Positions 26,723 through 38,868 of a stretch of 64,000 nucleotides of DNA are shown one piece after another. The notes under the pieces are model-generated. The model saw only the letters and a program-made list of their open reading frames with translations. It made no database searches and was not told the origin of the DNA. The stretch comes from Luidia sarsii (lineage: Eukaryota > Echinodermata > Asteroidea > Paxillosida > Luidiidae), in contig OX465103.1 in the NCBI GenBank assembly GCA_949987565.1, positions 21,302,878 through 21,366,877 on the forward strand, given 5' to 3'. A program made the position numbers and the translations under genes. The first letter of the stretch is position 1; each line of letters opens with the position of its first letter.

Positions 26723-28094
26723 AATTTCACCCGACCCATTTTTTTTCACTGTGCACGTGGACAGAACTCTCCTACGTTAATCGTTGATAATCCGAAATGT
26801 CATGGAAACCGAAACGTGTATTCTTGAGTGTATTCAATTGCCGGGTGACTAGAGAGTGACTTCGTTTAATCCGGGGCGACAGGGCACGGAAGGTCGGCCA
26901 AGATTCCTTGGCCCCCTATGATTATAGTTTAATTATAACATGGAGCGTGGGTGGAGGAAGGCTTGAGGTTTTCTTTAGGCAGAACGGGGGGGGGGGGTCG
27001 TTGGGATCAAGAACAAACAGTCCCATGGTCCAGAGGTACGGTGTGGGTTGACAGGGGAACTCGTTGCCTTGTCTAAGGCGGTACCTCTGGTAGCCGTCAC
27101 TGCATGCAGTGGGCAGAGTTCCTGGCAGACGCACGAAACCCACTGCACAACGTTAACGGCACTACCACGGCGTGTCCAAGCTGCCATCCCACACCCAACG
27201 GTCTGTGTGCGTACAGGTGTACGAGCGTGTACGCAGCCGCCCTCGAGTAGCTAGGCACGCACACAATATCGTGTTCGCATGTGAGCTACGGGCGGGGGAA
27301 TGGCGCGCGCAAGCTACGAGCGGAGAGTTGGGCTACATTTCGGACATCAGGCTACTCGCAAGGGTATTGCAAAGCATCATGCACAGTCCGAAGGACGAAT
27401 TTGATTTCTATATCGTCGGCCAACAACTTGATCAAGGCACTGGGGGAAGAGATATGTGGGTGTGTCTGGGGGGATGGGGCTGACACCCGGCTCGAATCGT
27501 TACGGTATTCGGGATCCTGACAATGTCTGTCAGCGTCTGTCGTGACGAGTGCGGGCGAAGAGACGTGCACAATACACGCCGCATTATGACTAAACCTACA
27601 TCAGTCTGTTTGTGTGTTCAGTGTAACCGCCCCCGTACATGTATAGAAATGCTTTGTGAAAGAGGTCCCCGCTATAGAAATGCTTAAATGGTGCTTTAAG
27701 TTAACTGTAGTACACTATGTGTACGTAATTTACAACGGTAAAAGTTGATGTGTATTGGTAGACTAACTGTATTAATGACATACTGTCCTTGGTATGAGGG
27801 ATATTGTAGCACGTGTGTACACTACCTGTTATAATGCATCGGTGATATTCATGGTTTATTTCATTCCAGGATTACCAGGTATATTACCAACACTTAATTT
27901 GGTATATTGTATCTGCACTTAAAGGCTACTTTAACGTGCACAAAGAACCGGCAAGATCTTTGCACTGGAAGTTTGTGAATTAACGACCGTGTCAGTATCA
28001 ATAGATTGAGCACCTGTACGGAAATGCGAGTCCTATATCCGAAAATATTGGTCCTTTTTGGATACAGTGAATCCCATAAATGCTAGTCCTATCT

Positions 28095-28175
28095 GAATAT
28101 GAGTTCATCCGGTTCTTTTTCAGAACCACACAGACTCACAAAAGAGCTTTGCACGGTGTTATTGCACAGTGAAAA
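28095..28175 (-). repeat. Foldback family B, degenerate arm
   Basis: CCGGTTCTTTTTCAGAACCACAC, AAAAGAGC and a degenerate GGTGTTATTGCA segment match the arm order of family B. Confidence 0.4.
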
Positions 28176-29277
28176 CCTATTACATGTACATGTACTTCTA
28201 ATGTGAATATGTTTGCCTTTAAAGCCGTTAGATATCAACTGGCTTCCATAGACTCGTGCGTAAACGGAAGCCAAGTTGACAAACACGCACCTATACGTGG
28301 ATTGCCCGTAACCCGCCGGCTCGCGACTACGATAGACTCGTGTGCGTATAAGCTTTAGTTCGCAGCCGATTATTTCTGACCCGCCCAGAACTGTCTTCCT
28401 TTATAAGGGACCGGCTAATGGTCGCCTTTCCCACGGGAGCCCGTCCTCCTTTTTTAACCCGGCCACCTGTGCAATTTCGACGGGGCCACAAGCTGACAAA
28501 ACGCTTAAGTGCGGACTTCCTGGCCCATGCATGCCCTGGCCTCCGTGCAGCCCCTGGAAGTGTGCAATGATATGTGAGGAGTGCTGGGCCCGAGTGACAC
28601 ACGGCTGATGAAAGCACGCGGTCTTGTACGTACATGTACGTACATCACCTTGGAAAGAACTTAACCAGCCTCCCCTGCACCTCTAACCACAAGTGACTGT
28701 CGAACCCCGCCCCTACCCCTTTACACGTCAGTGCGGCCTATGCAGAGACACTCTGTCAATTCTTGGGCACGGTCTGGGTCCCTATACGAGTTCCATCATT
28801 TGCCAGTACAGCATTACACTCATTTCCTATCAACACAATAATTCACAACATTAAAAAAAAAGTGACAACTTCAAGCTTAGCAAAGACTTGCTATGAGGTC
28901 AAGGGGTCAAATTCCCTAAATAAGTAAATATCCTTTTGAGATTTGTATTTTAATCATAATTCAAGTCAATAAGGACCCTTTCCAATAAACCGGCTTAGGC
29001 TCCGGCTTCGTCTCTGTTATTCATAAGCTGAAAACACAGGTTGTAGTTCTTTGTTGGAGTTGAAGCTTTGGATTCTTTATCAAAGCATAGTATAACATTC
29101 AAAACTGAACCCAAAGGCCTCCCATTTTCAAGCGTTGTACTTTAAAATAGATGAAAGAAATGGAGGCAAAGCCGGAGCCTGAGCCTAAGCTGGGTTTTGG
29201 AACAGGGCCAAGGAACGATTTTGTTTTGTATTTGACTGCAAGTCAAAATGCCCTTTGATTGTGTTTGTGTGTGATAG

Positions 29278-29432
29278 AGCGGACATCGGCGCTCTGAGGA
29301 TGCGCTACGCCCAGCGCTTCTGGAGACACCGGTATCCGACATCTAGCAGGGTGGCCTTCTGCCGCTACGGCGAGTACCGGAGACGGGAGTGCTGCTATGG
29401 CTGGCGGTACCAGGGCACGTCCAAGTGTGCAC
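29278..29432 (+). CDS. NPNT/EGFL6-like: Exon 2: N-terminal CRYG / CC-GW cysteine module
   Basis: The acceptor ends at 29277 (TGTGATAG) and the donor is GTGAGT at 29433. The exon encodes about 52 residues: a basic/aromatic stretch (motifs RYAQRFWRHRY), then FCRYGEYRRRECCYGWRY and SKCA. The pattern C-R-Y-G, then C-C-Y-G-W, then C immediately before the first EGF module is the hallmark of the nephronectin/EGFL6 N-terminus and resembles the end of an EMI-type Cys-rich domain. The exon enters in phase 2 and leaves in phase 1. It is the first extracellular segment of the mature protein. A second AG two bases downstream would shift the frame and destroy the motif, so 29278 was chosen as the start. 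Confidence 0.82.
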
Positions 29433-32400
29433 GTGAGTAGACCCCCCCCCCACACACACACACACCAACACGTGTATACTTGTGGGCTATTGGCTTTTCC
29501 GCCGCTACAGCGTAGCGAAAAAGACGATTTTTTTTTCCAGTTTCTGTTTTCTTCTTCCTCTTCTTCCTCTTGTGCCGACTCTTCTAGGCTCGATATTTAG
29601 TTTCCTTTCTTCTCGTGTACTTAAAACAGTCTCAGAAAAGCAGAATTCAAATTGCTCCCTTTCGAACCAGAATTATTCTCCTAGGCTGAAAATTCTAGCG
29701 AACGTCCCTTATATAGAATAGCTCTATTTGCGACGGATAAATATACCTCGGAAATTCCTCCTTTTTTAGTTAATTCAAAATAATCAATTTCGTGAAAACC
29801 TTAAATGGGTACCAAAAGCGGTTTCATTGTTCTGAGTACCCAATCGTCCATTGTTCTGGTACCGGGTACCCCACAACCCACCGTATGTGGGTACACCGCA
29901 CCCCACCTTATTTCCCATCCCCGTGTTTTCTTAGCACCCCCTCCCCGTTGGGCGTCTGCGTCTGAAAGACAGGACTAGGAGAAGAAGATGTCTCCTGCGG
30001 TCTGCTCGGGTGTTGAACGCTCAGGGTTCAAGAGCGCGCAGGGAGAAGGAATAAGTTAGATTTGAGTGAGACATCTCGGGTAATTTTTTTTTTTTTTTTT
30101 TTACTTCGATGTCGTTTCACGGGCCGCGCCCATCTCAGGAGGTTCCCTGGCGGCTGCGTATATATAGACCTTACGTGGACTGTGCCCATATATGTACACG
30201 TCACAGCACAAGTTTAGGCGCCATAGCGAGCCAATACCAAACCCCCGTTTCCTAGTCTTCCCCATTAAAGGTAGCCCATATAGTGCACACCACATGCGAA
30301 TGATGTGAAGGAATTGCTTCTATACCTGGTCAAACTCGAACTTTTCTCGAAAACGGATTTTCGAGCCCTAACAATACACGGAATGTCTGAGGATAGCACA
30401 GACGTCCCGATGAGAAAAATGATTTCTCAAATTTGGAGTGTCCGGAAATTGGGCGCTTTGAAAATGGCGTGATCCTCCCTTTCAAGATGCGTCCTCCCTG
30501 TCTGGTGGATCCGCAGCAGATGAGCCCCGGGTGCAACTCATGTTCTTGTCTCTTTGAGCGAGTGTCCATTGCGGAACTGAACAAGGCTCTCTTGTTCGGC
30601 GGCAGAGACTCGTATTGGATGGAACCGTGAGCGGGCGATCGGGGAAACATAGAGGAATGCATTGTATACACGTATCTCGCAACATTATCACTTGAGGGTT
30701 AGACGTTGCAGCATAATACACGTCCCATCATTAGCCTTCAGATTCTAGTGGTATTTCCATCTGGAGCTGGCAAGTTGTAGCTCGAGCGCTGGTGCCACAG
30801 ACCTTCACCCTGCGTGTCAGCTGCTCGTTGGCCGTGGAGTCTGCCTCACTAATAGCCGGCTTGGCCCGACCCAAACTCATAAACACGCGATGGGTTTCTC
30901 ATTAAAACCACAACCAATAATATCCCCTGACAAATGTGCCCGGTCTCTCACGGGGCAATGAATACCCCCCCCCCAAAAAAAAAAAAAAAAAAAAAAGGGA
31001 AAACTTTGGTATACCTATTTTACACCGCATCTCTTCCGGCCCGGTACCGGTCAGAACTTACAGAAGACGTCTCCTCGAAGTTGACGATCGCAATAAGATC
31101 GAGTGAGGAGGGATGGGAGTGGTGGGGGGGTTGTTGCCTAATCCCTGACGAGTGCTGGAGAGGTTCCGGTCTTGCGTTGAGGGAGATTACCTGGCCCATT
31201 ATATCATAAAACATTAACTCCAAGCATACGCCATCCTTGGGGGTGAAGTGGTTAACCACTTTCCCATAACTCGGTGCGGTGTAGGATCCAAGTTCTCGAA
31301 AGATGGAATTTTGATCAGTCATCTTTTGGCCAGCAGTGTTTGCTAGCAGTTATTTTTCTTGAGCTGTCACTGGTCAGTCATGGACGAAGCTTATAAAATG
31401 GAAAGTGTTCCTTTGTCAAACAGTATGCCTGTTATCCATCAGTGCGACTTGTCCTGAATTCGTCGACGTTCATTGCTTATAGCGTGTAAATATGAATTTC
31501 TTGAGCAAGTTGTTTGTTCTTATCCAAAATCTCCACGTAGGCCTTGAGCTTCTCCGAGTAGCAAATTGTTATTTTTGTCAGATTAATCTTTGGGTTTTGC
31601 AAGAAAAACCCCGGCTTTGAATTGTGTCACTATCGGGTAAACTAAAACCCGAATCAACGGATCAGGCTCGTGTTCACGCCTCGTCTCCGTCTGACAAACC
31701 CTGAAAGTCCAGGTTGTGGTTTGTCGCCGAATTTGAAGGGTTGCTGGCTCGATAGGTAGCCTACGTATGTATTCCTCAAGAAACTGGGGCCAAACGCTTG
31801 TCTACTATAGATGTCTGTGGTATTATAATGGGTAAGAGGAATGCACCATATGGCAGAATCAGAAGCCCAAACCTATAAGCATTCCTTTCGTAAATGGCCC
31901 CGATGGTGGCCAACCAGGCTCCTGGTTCCCGGGGTTTAGCTGGAACGATGCCATTTTAGTCATTAGGCCACTGTGTTGAACTTGAAGCCATACGGACCTT
32001 CTCCTCCGTAGCACATCGTGTGCTTCAAAATGGAGGTCAGTTGTATATAAACAGAAGCACGATCGCGGGAAACGATCTCCTTGAACTGCAGTCTGAACAG
32101 ACGTCACGAGGGAAACTGTCAGCATGTTTCGTTTCCTCGTGACCGCAATTACTGAGTGTTCCTGAGCGGCCCACCCCCAAACAACGTGTCTCTCGCCTTC
32201 CCCAAGTCTCCCCGAAGAATCATTGATGATAACCTTTCCGGATTAAAAAACAAGAAAACAGAAAGAAAGAAGATTTTGGGCAGATACTATAGAGCCCTTC
32301 TCTCGAACTCGTATTCGCACTTTCACCTGCTGGGGTTTCTCTCCAAAATTCAGGAGGAACTTACTGAACTTAAACCTTCTCACCCACTCACGCTGTATAT

Positions 32401-32749
32401 CGATTCAGTTTTAACCACACCATTATTTCGTTCAATCACAGACAGTGAACCCCAAAACTAAAATCATGCTGTCTAGGAGATTTTCTCCAACCCTCGCCAT
32501 CGAATTTCCTCTACAATGTTAGCCCTTTGCTATAGATAGGATGAGTCACGCCCAGCCCAATTGAAGACGATGTTCGCTTTGGAATCCCAGACTGAGACTA
32601 TACCTTGCCAAAGTAACCTTCGGGCAACCCTTAATAATCTTCCCGGGATCGACTCGATAACCAGACACGTGGTCGGCTTTCTGCCCTCTCATTGAAACAC
32701 CGGATATGTTTCACATTCTCTCCCCCCTCGTGTAATCTGCATCTTTCAA

Positions 32750-32912
32750 AAATAATAGGGGATTCGAAGTTTCGATCCTAACGGGAACTGTCCCGTAGCC
32801 GTAACGATTCTGCCTTTGAGAAAGGCCCTGCTGGGTTCGAAAAAGCTAGACTCTCTGATTTTTTTTCAGCTTTGCAATTTGGTTTTTTTGAGCCAGTGAC
32901 CAGTTTAGTTAA
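32750..32912. repeat. Foldback family A copy
   Basis: GAAGTTTCGATCCTAACGGG is opposed by TGCCTTTGAGAAAGGCCCTG and CTGGGTTCGAAA, with a degenerate right flank ending in CCAGTTTAG. Confidence 0.6.
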
Positions 32913-33844
32913 ATCTATACATCTCTGTGAGAGTCTGTGCAGTGACAAAAACCAGCGTTATCAATCATTGACTCAAACTTTAGCAACACTGATTGCACAT
33001 TACATACGCACCTAACAAGACTGTTACCATTGATTATCAAGAACCAAGGGACCTTAAAAATGAATGGCTTTTTTGGTACAAATTTTGAATGAACGCCCAA
33101 TAATACAAACCATGCTGCACCTTAGAATGTTCAATCATTCGCAATGGAATGACTCATGGGTACAAAAATGTAATCCTATTGTATAGTGTATAGAAATCCA
33201 AGGATCTGAGACAGGCTGTTAGCAATTTAGTTTATGGGGACGGAAACAATTATACCACCGTAGACAGTGTCTCGCCTTAAAATAATGTGCAGCTTTTGGA
33301 TCGGGGCGGGGGGGGGATGGGGTGGGCTCTCCGAACCTTAGCGTGGATCACGCTGAGTTCCTCTGCTCCCAATAATTGCCTTAATTCAGAACTCTCACAA
33401 ACCCGATCTTGTCTTGGGCCAGATGGCTGATTGTGAGCAGTTTTCCTCAAACTCGTTCTTCTCTCTCTCTCTCTTCCGACTTTATTTCACAATCTACTTG
33501 TCGTCTCAGTGGGTAGTTAATGTGGGCTGGAGGGGCCTCCTGGTTCAAACCAGCGCAGACGTCTGGAACTCAAAAGACAGACAAACCGCGGTCCAGTTGC
33601 CCCTTATAGTGTCCGTGGCACCACAGTACGCACGCACCTGCGTCTGGCCTAAGCGGTACCCAAATTGAAAGTGTCGAACGTCTCCGCCGCTGTGCAAGTT
33701 TAACTTTTTTCATTCGTGTTTTTCCCCCGAGGGCCCCAGTGGAAATAATATCTTGCAGGTTTTTTTTTAAATTGGGAAGCGATTCGAGTTGTTTAGTTTT
33801 ATTTCGGTCACTATTGTCAGCGGATAGAAGAGGGGCTACTCGAG

Positions 33845-34300
33845 AGGTGCCACTTGGCTTAGGCCTATGGGATCATTTTTTGTTTTAATTTCAATGTTGA
33901 GAGTTTGCTTTGGTCCAATTTTCGGGTCAGCTTTGATCTAGTTTCGGGTCAGTGCAGAGTGCTGACCCGGGGAATGGATCGGCCCTGATGACCCACAGCC
34001 GGTTGAGAGTCACTAGGGCGAGCCACTCGAGGTGCCACGCGTCTCATTTGATTTTCTTTATTTTATTCAATGCCGGGTTTTCTTTGATCTAGTTCCGGGT
34101 CATTGCTGGCCCGGGAATGGGTCGGCCCTGACCCATAGCCGGGTCAGAGACAGAGAGCGGGCCACCGTTGAGGAGCCACTCAGTTCATGATCTAAAAAAA
34201 AACAATCAATGCCGAGTTCTCTTTGATCTTATGCCGGGTCAGTGCTGACCCGGAAATGGATCGGCGCTGACCCATTGGCGGGTCAGTGGCCGAGAACCTG
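33845..34300. repeat. Three tandem diverged units containing CCGGGTCAGTGCTGACCCGG
   Basis: Units at about 33845-34030, 34031-34182 and 34183-34300 share TTTGATCTAG, the palindrome-like GGGTCAGTGCTGACCCGG, AATGGATCGGCCCTGACCC and GAGCCACTC. The units differ by substitutions and indels. Confidence 0.8.
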
Positions 34301-34724
34301 GGTTTGGTGGGTTGGCTCGGGTGTCGGAGAGACCTCTCCTGTAGGCTCTTCAAACATGCCCCCGTAATGCCGAGGGCACACGGACTGACGCCTGTCGGGG
34401 CCCACCCTCTTGGCGCTGAGATATCGAGAATCAACGTGCGGATGGGGAGGGGGGCGGGGTCGTCACTAGCAACAGTCCAACAAACCGCGATCTTACCGAC
34501 ACTTGAAGGGTCAGTCACCCCGAATAAAAGTGGGGGCACTTGTCTTTGTTTAAATACACCTTCGCGGGGGCGGGGCTGCTTGGTACGTTAGAGCCAAAGT
34601 ATCAACACCAAGCCTATAGACCTAATCCTCCGTAATCCACGGCACCGTTACAATGGGGGCATTCCTTGGGGGATTTAACTACTAGCTACCCGTTACTCTT
34701 CCGAGAGATCTGACGTTTCTGCAT

Positions 34725-35120
34725 CCCCCTCCCTTGTCTCTTTCCTTTCTCTAATCCTGTCTCCCATTACCCAACTCTCTCGTCCCCTCTATCCCCTATC
34801 TTGATCTTTCTTCAACCCTCTCTCTCTCATCCCCCTCTCCCTCTAGTTCTCTTCTCCTCTATCTTTGTTTCTCTCCATCTCTCTCCGTTCCTTCCCTCTT
34901 CCCTTTCTCTCTTTCCCTCTCTCCCTTTCTCTTTCCCTCTCCCTGTCCCCTCCCCTGTCTCCCTCTCCCTCCCCCTCTCCCTCCCCCTCTCCCTCCCCCT
35001 CTCCCTCCCCCTTTCCCTCCCCTCTCCCTCCCCCTCTCCCCCCTCCCCCTCCCCTCTCTCCGTCCCCCTCTCCCTCCCCCTCTCCCTCCTCCTCTGCCAG
35101 TCCCTCCCCTTCTCTCTAAA
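34725..35120. repeat. Polypyrimidine tract (CTCCCTCCCC)n
   Basis: Nearly 400 bp of C/T with CCCTCTCCCTCC units. It opens spurious Ser/Pro/Leu frames on one strand and Arg/Glu frames on the other. Confidence 0.95.
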
Positions 35121-35567
35121 CAAGTCAGACCTTTGGAACGGCCACATTAACCGCTAAGAAGGATTGTGTCCAGTTTAGTCACGTGTTTGCAGAGCCTCCA
35201 CTGGCTCTTCATAAAAAGCTGGTGCCTCTTCTCAGAACGTACGTGGCTTCCAATCTCCAGACCGAGTTCGATGCCCGATGCCCGAGAAAAAGAAAACAAA
35301 CCCCGAAAGGAAATGCTCTCGCTTCTGCAAGCAAATAGCCAAACACATTCCTTTCGACTAATTATTATGCAGTTTCCAAAACAGAGTTGGACAATCTTAT
35401 AATATATACGGTGGCCCTTGCGTATGTTAATCCGCGGAATCACGTGTCTTACACTCCAGATACTAGTTACCAGGTAGGCAATAGGCCTGTTTTTTGTTTT
35501 CAAGGATGAAGCTTTTCCTGGCACCCTGTATTTTCAGTGAATCTCTCTTTTTTTTTAGTATGCGTGG

Positions 35568-35960
35568 TTGTGAGAAGAACCGAGTCACTCGATGTCAGTT
35601 TGGAAATTGTATAGGCCACCATGTCCGCAGTCGGAAGACTGACTAACGCAGACTGCTGACGAACGGACAGAGCATAATTATAATTATAGGGTTTCCTTTA
35701 ATGTTGGGTCCCTTTTGGATCTTCTCAGAACCGCACCTACACTAAAAAAAACAACCGGTGTCACCGCAACCTATTCTCGACTTGCTAAACCTCATCCAAG
35801 AATAGCCCGAAACCTCATCAGCCATTGTTCCAGCTCTTTCCCTACGGAAGAGATAACACCTCAAGGTTCGCATGGTGGAATCGCAACGTGGACTGAAAGT
35901 TTGCATGGTGACACCATTACGTCAATCTCTTTCGCGAAGGAGAATGGCTCTAATTATGAT
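35568..35960. repeat. Foldback family B fragments (two copies)
   Basis: 35568-35775 holds AGAAGAACCGAGTCACTCGA, CTGCTGACGAACGGACAGAG, CTTCTCAGAACCGCACC and GGTGTCACCGCAACC. 35857-35960 holds CAAGGTTCGCATGGTGGAAT, GTTTGCATGGTGACACCATT and TCTCTTTCGCGAAGGAG. Both are degenerate. Confidence 0.5.
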
Positions 35961-36060
35961 AATTGCGTCTATAAAGAAGAATGTACTTCGACAAGAGTCT
36001 GCCCTGTTCGACGTTTAACGCTGCCTGCTCAGTGATTTGCCCGATTGCCTGCAAATACGG

Positions 36061-36130
36061 CAGCTCGGGCGGGATTCGAACCCGCGATTCCTCTTTTTTC
36101 CCCTCTAATGCCTAATGGCCATGCAGGATG
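36061..36130 (-). repeat. Second tRNA-derived family, - strand copy
   Basis: Contains GGCAGCTCGGGCGGGATTCG and AACCCGCGATTCC, the inverted T arm and acceptor of the 53722-53799 element. The rest is degenerate. Confidence 0.6.
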
Positions 36131-36227
36131 TTAACTGCACGTCGGGGTCGGGTATGGGCAAACTCTTGTTGAAAGCTCTATCTGACTTTTACTACAAGCA
36201 GGGGATTTGCTGTATAATCGATCAGAG

Positions 36228-36400
36228 GTTTGATAAGACTTATCATGGTGTGAATCACAGCGTGGAACGTTTGCGATGACACAATGCCAGTCGATCTCTT
36301 TCGAGAAGGAGTATGGCAGAGTTACCGGCAATGTTCGGAGCCGCATGGTCTCACAGGCCTATACTCCTGGAAATAGATGATTTACGTGATGTCACCGCTA
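36228..36400. repeat. Foldback family B fragment
   Basis: GATAAGACTTATCATGGTGT, CGTTTGCGATGACACAATGC and TCTCTTTCGAGAAGGAGTATG correspond to one family B arm. A short GATGTCACCGC follows on the right. Confidence 0.5.
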
Positions 36401-37005
36401 ACTCCCCGCATCGGGCCAGACCTTTTAGAAAACTGTGGGCAAATTGTCCGTTCCGCATGAACGAGTGGAGGATTTTCATTTAGCGAAAATCACTGCAAGT
36501 ATGTCAACGGAGGAGGGGCTCGCGTTGGGTTTAGTTTGGAAAGGCACCCCTCAGCTAATCCATGGGATTAAGCGCGGATGTGTGGCTAATTCCGCGCTTA
36601 AGCTGCGCACTTTTCCCCTGGAACTGCGCGGGATAGCCGTGCCTATATCCGTATCATTGGGCCCATGAAGTTAGTATAGGAGCATGGAGGCTATAACTCA
36701 GGCTATCATGGGGGAGCATCGGTACCTTTCGAAAACCCACTAATTCAAGCAATGCGTACTTGCACGATTAAGGGCCTGTAGAGACACTGTAGTATTCAAT
36801 TCCTTCTAAGTTCTAAGCGATGTCTGCTCGAGACGTTTCTGTAGCGCTTAATCTTCGGCTTCCCAATCATTCCCCCCCAAAAAAAAATAAATAAATAAAT
36901 CTGCCTCCCGAACCGACCACCTTGAATTCCGGATGCCCGTATTTGAGCAATTGATACAAATAGTAAACTAGAAATTATTTAAAACTGCTCCTGGGTTCAG
37001 AGAGA

Positions 37006-37008
<3 letters not shown>

Positions 37009-37052
<44 letters not shown>

Positions 37053-37300
37053 GAGACTTAGAGTTAGACACAGGCAGAGGCAGACAGACAGACATAAAGA
37101 GATAAAAACAAACAGACGAACATAAAGACAGACAGACAAACATAAAGAGATATAGACAGATAGACAGACATAAAGAGATAAAGGACAGACAGACAGACAT
37201 AAAGGGGATATAGACAGATAGACCAACATAAAGAGAATATAGACAGACAGAAAGACATAAAGAGATAAAGGACAGACGGACTGAAAGACAGAAGAGAGAA
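37009..37300. repeat. (GA)n followed by (ACAGACATAAAGAGAT)n
   Basis: A pure GA run at about 37009-37048 merges into imperfect units with ACATAAAGAGATA and GACAGACAGA. It lies about 120 bp before exon 3. Confidence 0.93.
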
Positions 37301-37420
37301 CTGCCAGAACCCAATCCTCAGAAAAAAAAAGTATTCGTGTTCCTCACCGTATAGACTCATATTCGATTCCCAATAATTGACGATGTCGTTTCATGTGTCT
37401 ATCCCCTCTCCCAAATACAG

Positions 37421-37513
37421 CGATCTGTGAAGACGGCTGTGTGCACGGCAAATGCGTTGGACCGAACCGCTGCCAGTGCGACAAGGGTTATACCGGTCCC
37501 ACGTGTAACACCG
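37421..37513 (+). CDS. NPNT/EGFL6-like: Exon 3: EGF-like module 1
   Basis: The acceptor is CAAATACAG (ends 37420) and the donor GTAAGT is at 37514. This phase 1-1 exon encodes one compact EGF module: [11 protein letters not shown], then [17 protein letters not shown]. It has six cysteines with short first loops, no calcium-binding D-x-D/N-E start, and the G-Y-x-G turn. The C-x-GPN-x-C-x-C core matches the first EGF repeat of nephronectin/EGFL6. The first codon, completed across the junction, is Pro, giving KCAP-IC, which mirrors the family's Q-P-x-C junction. The exon is followed after 107 bp by a 455-bp inverted-end transposable element (37621-38075). Confidence 0.85.
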
Positions 37514-37620
37514 GTAAGTGTTAACCGTTGTCTGTTAAATGTTGTCTGGATACTTCGGTTCTGGTTTTAATCTTGCTAAAAAAGCTGGAACATTTTTGTT
37601 TCACTCCTCATGACCTATAT

Positions 37621-38075
37621 GTGACCCGGCACAGCGACATGAGGAATATCCCACCAAAACACTTTTCGAGTAAACAACGTCTGAAGTCAAAGTATCTTCT
37701 CAATTCGATAACAAATCTTTTTTTTCTTTTTTTTCCGGAAAGTTAATGTATTGGAGGATATTATGTCCAAATGATTTTTCCGAAATCCGTCTCTAAATGT
37801 TGAAAAAAACGAGGATTTCGGGGGAGTGTTTGTGTACTGTTTTCATGAAAATGTAAAGTTTCTGCCTTTTTGAATGGCCGCTTTCGAGGAGTTAGAATGG
37901 TGCTGCTATATTGTGTCTGGTACCAAATGAACAAGCGAAGTCCCCTTGTACTATTTACAACAAAGTTCACACGGAAATAATTTTGATATCATTTGAAAGC
38001 TAATAGTATACTCTTTCACATCATTAGAAAATCTCAAAAGTGGGGGTTATTCCTCATTATGCTGTGCCGGGTCAC
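37621..38075. mobile_element. 455-bp inverted-end element, copy 2 (in intron 3)
   Basis: Same termini and body as 8289-8754, in the same orientation, with small indels. If the element includes one outer T/A on each side, it is flanked by TATA on both sides, a possible 4-bp target duplication. It begins 107 bp after the exon 3 donor. Confidence 0.75.
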
Positions 38076-38744
38076 ATATACGTACTCATTGAGACAATGT
38101 GATTTGGTCTTGATAGGTGAAGCGTTACATCTTCCCCAAACTTTGTTGGGATCAGTCTCTTCCGAACATATCGCAATGAAAATCAAAAGGGGGATGCATC
38201 AGAAAACAAGTTTATTTCAACTTTTATGATGAGCGGTGTAGATTCATCCCCACGTGGAGCATGTTGGAATCGGCCACCGAGGCGATCGACCGGCTTGGCA
38301 CTGAGACTAGAAAGTGTCAAAAATATCTGAGTCGCATCTCGTATACAGATGTATGTACTGTATTTTGCAGTAAATGACATCGCGGTCTGAGATTTACATT
38401 TGAACGACATCATTCTTCAGATCCGGGGGAAAAGGCTGAGATGGAGATTGTGTCTTTTAGATCGCAAAATTGGACTGCATTTAAAGGAAACGTCCGTCAA
38501 CTTGACAGACGCCGGAGCCGAGAGGAAATATCTCATTTTGTACCCCTACCCCCCCCCCCCACTCCCACCCTCCCCAGGAAAGATGGAACAAGATCGAAAG
38601 AATGGTTTCCGGTTCATCGTCACTGTTCGCAGACTGAGCCATTCGGTGACAGAGAAACTGTCAATCTGTCATGGCAATATTGCCTATATCTCGGCGGGGC
38701 CTGACCAACCTTAAAGCAACGATTGCGAGCCGAAGCAATTTCGC

Positions 38745-38868
38745 CAACAACTTCAAAACTTGCAACGCTAAGAATCGAAATCAGAATCGGAGGGCCTGTC
38801 ATTTCGACTCTGCCCATTATTTTTGAGGATAGGTCCAGCTGGGATCAAAACGTACGCAACGAATATGA
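38745..38868. repeat. Foldback family A, degenerate copy
   Basis: GGAGGGCCTGTCATTTCGAC on the left and ATAGGTCCAGCTGGGATCAA then AACGTACGC on the right retain the family order with many substitutions. Confidence 0.45.

Larger units (their letters stand above)
16185..29277 (+). other. Intron 1 (about 13.1 kb)
   Basis: It opens with GTGAGT and closes with GATAG. It contains family B copies (17938, 20886, 21813, 25095, 28095), family A copies (25290, 26671), the telomere-like tract, SINE copies at 21577 and 23245, a 50-bp-arm inverted repeat at 17141, and short GA tracts. No coding exon was recognised on either strand. Confidence 0.65.
29433..37420 (+). other. Intron 2 (about 8.0 kb)
   Basis: It holds a CA tract (about 29445-29467), a poly-T run (about 30086-30103), a poly-C/poly-A run (about 30965-30996), the GGGTCAGTGCTGACCC triplication, the polypyrimidine tract, family A at 32750, family B fragments at 35568-36400, and the GA/ACAGACAT tract. 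The 101-codon frame at 32156-32461 resembles no family I know. Confidence 0.65.

Noticed and set aside
28845..28990. Further foldback family A copy
   Set aside because: Only the outer AT-rich arm (GAGATTTGTATTTTAATCAT) is recognisable and the core is lost, so it was not listed.
34801..35157. Ser/Pro/Leu and Arg/Glu/Gly frames
   Set aside because: They are compositional artefacts of the CTCCCTCCCC tract.
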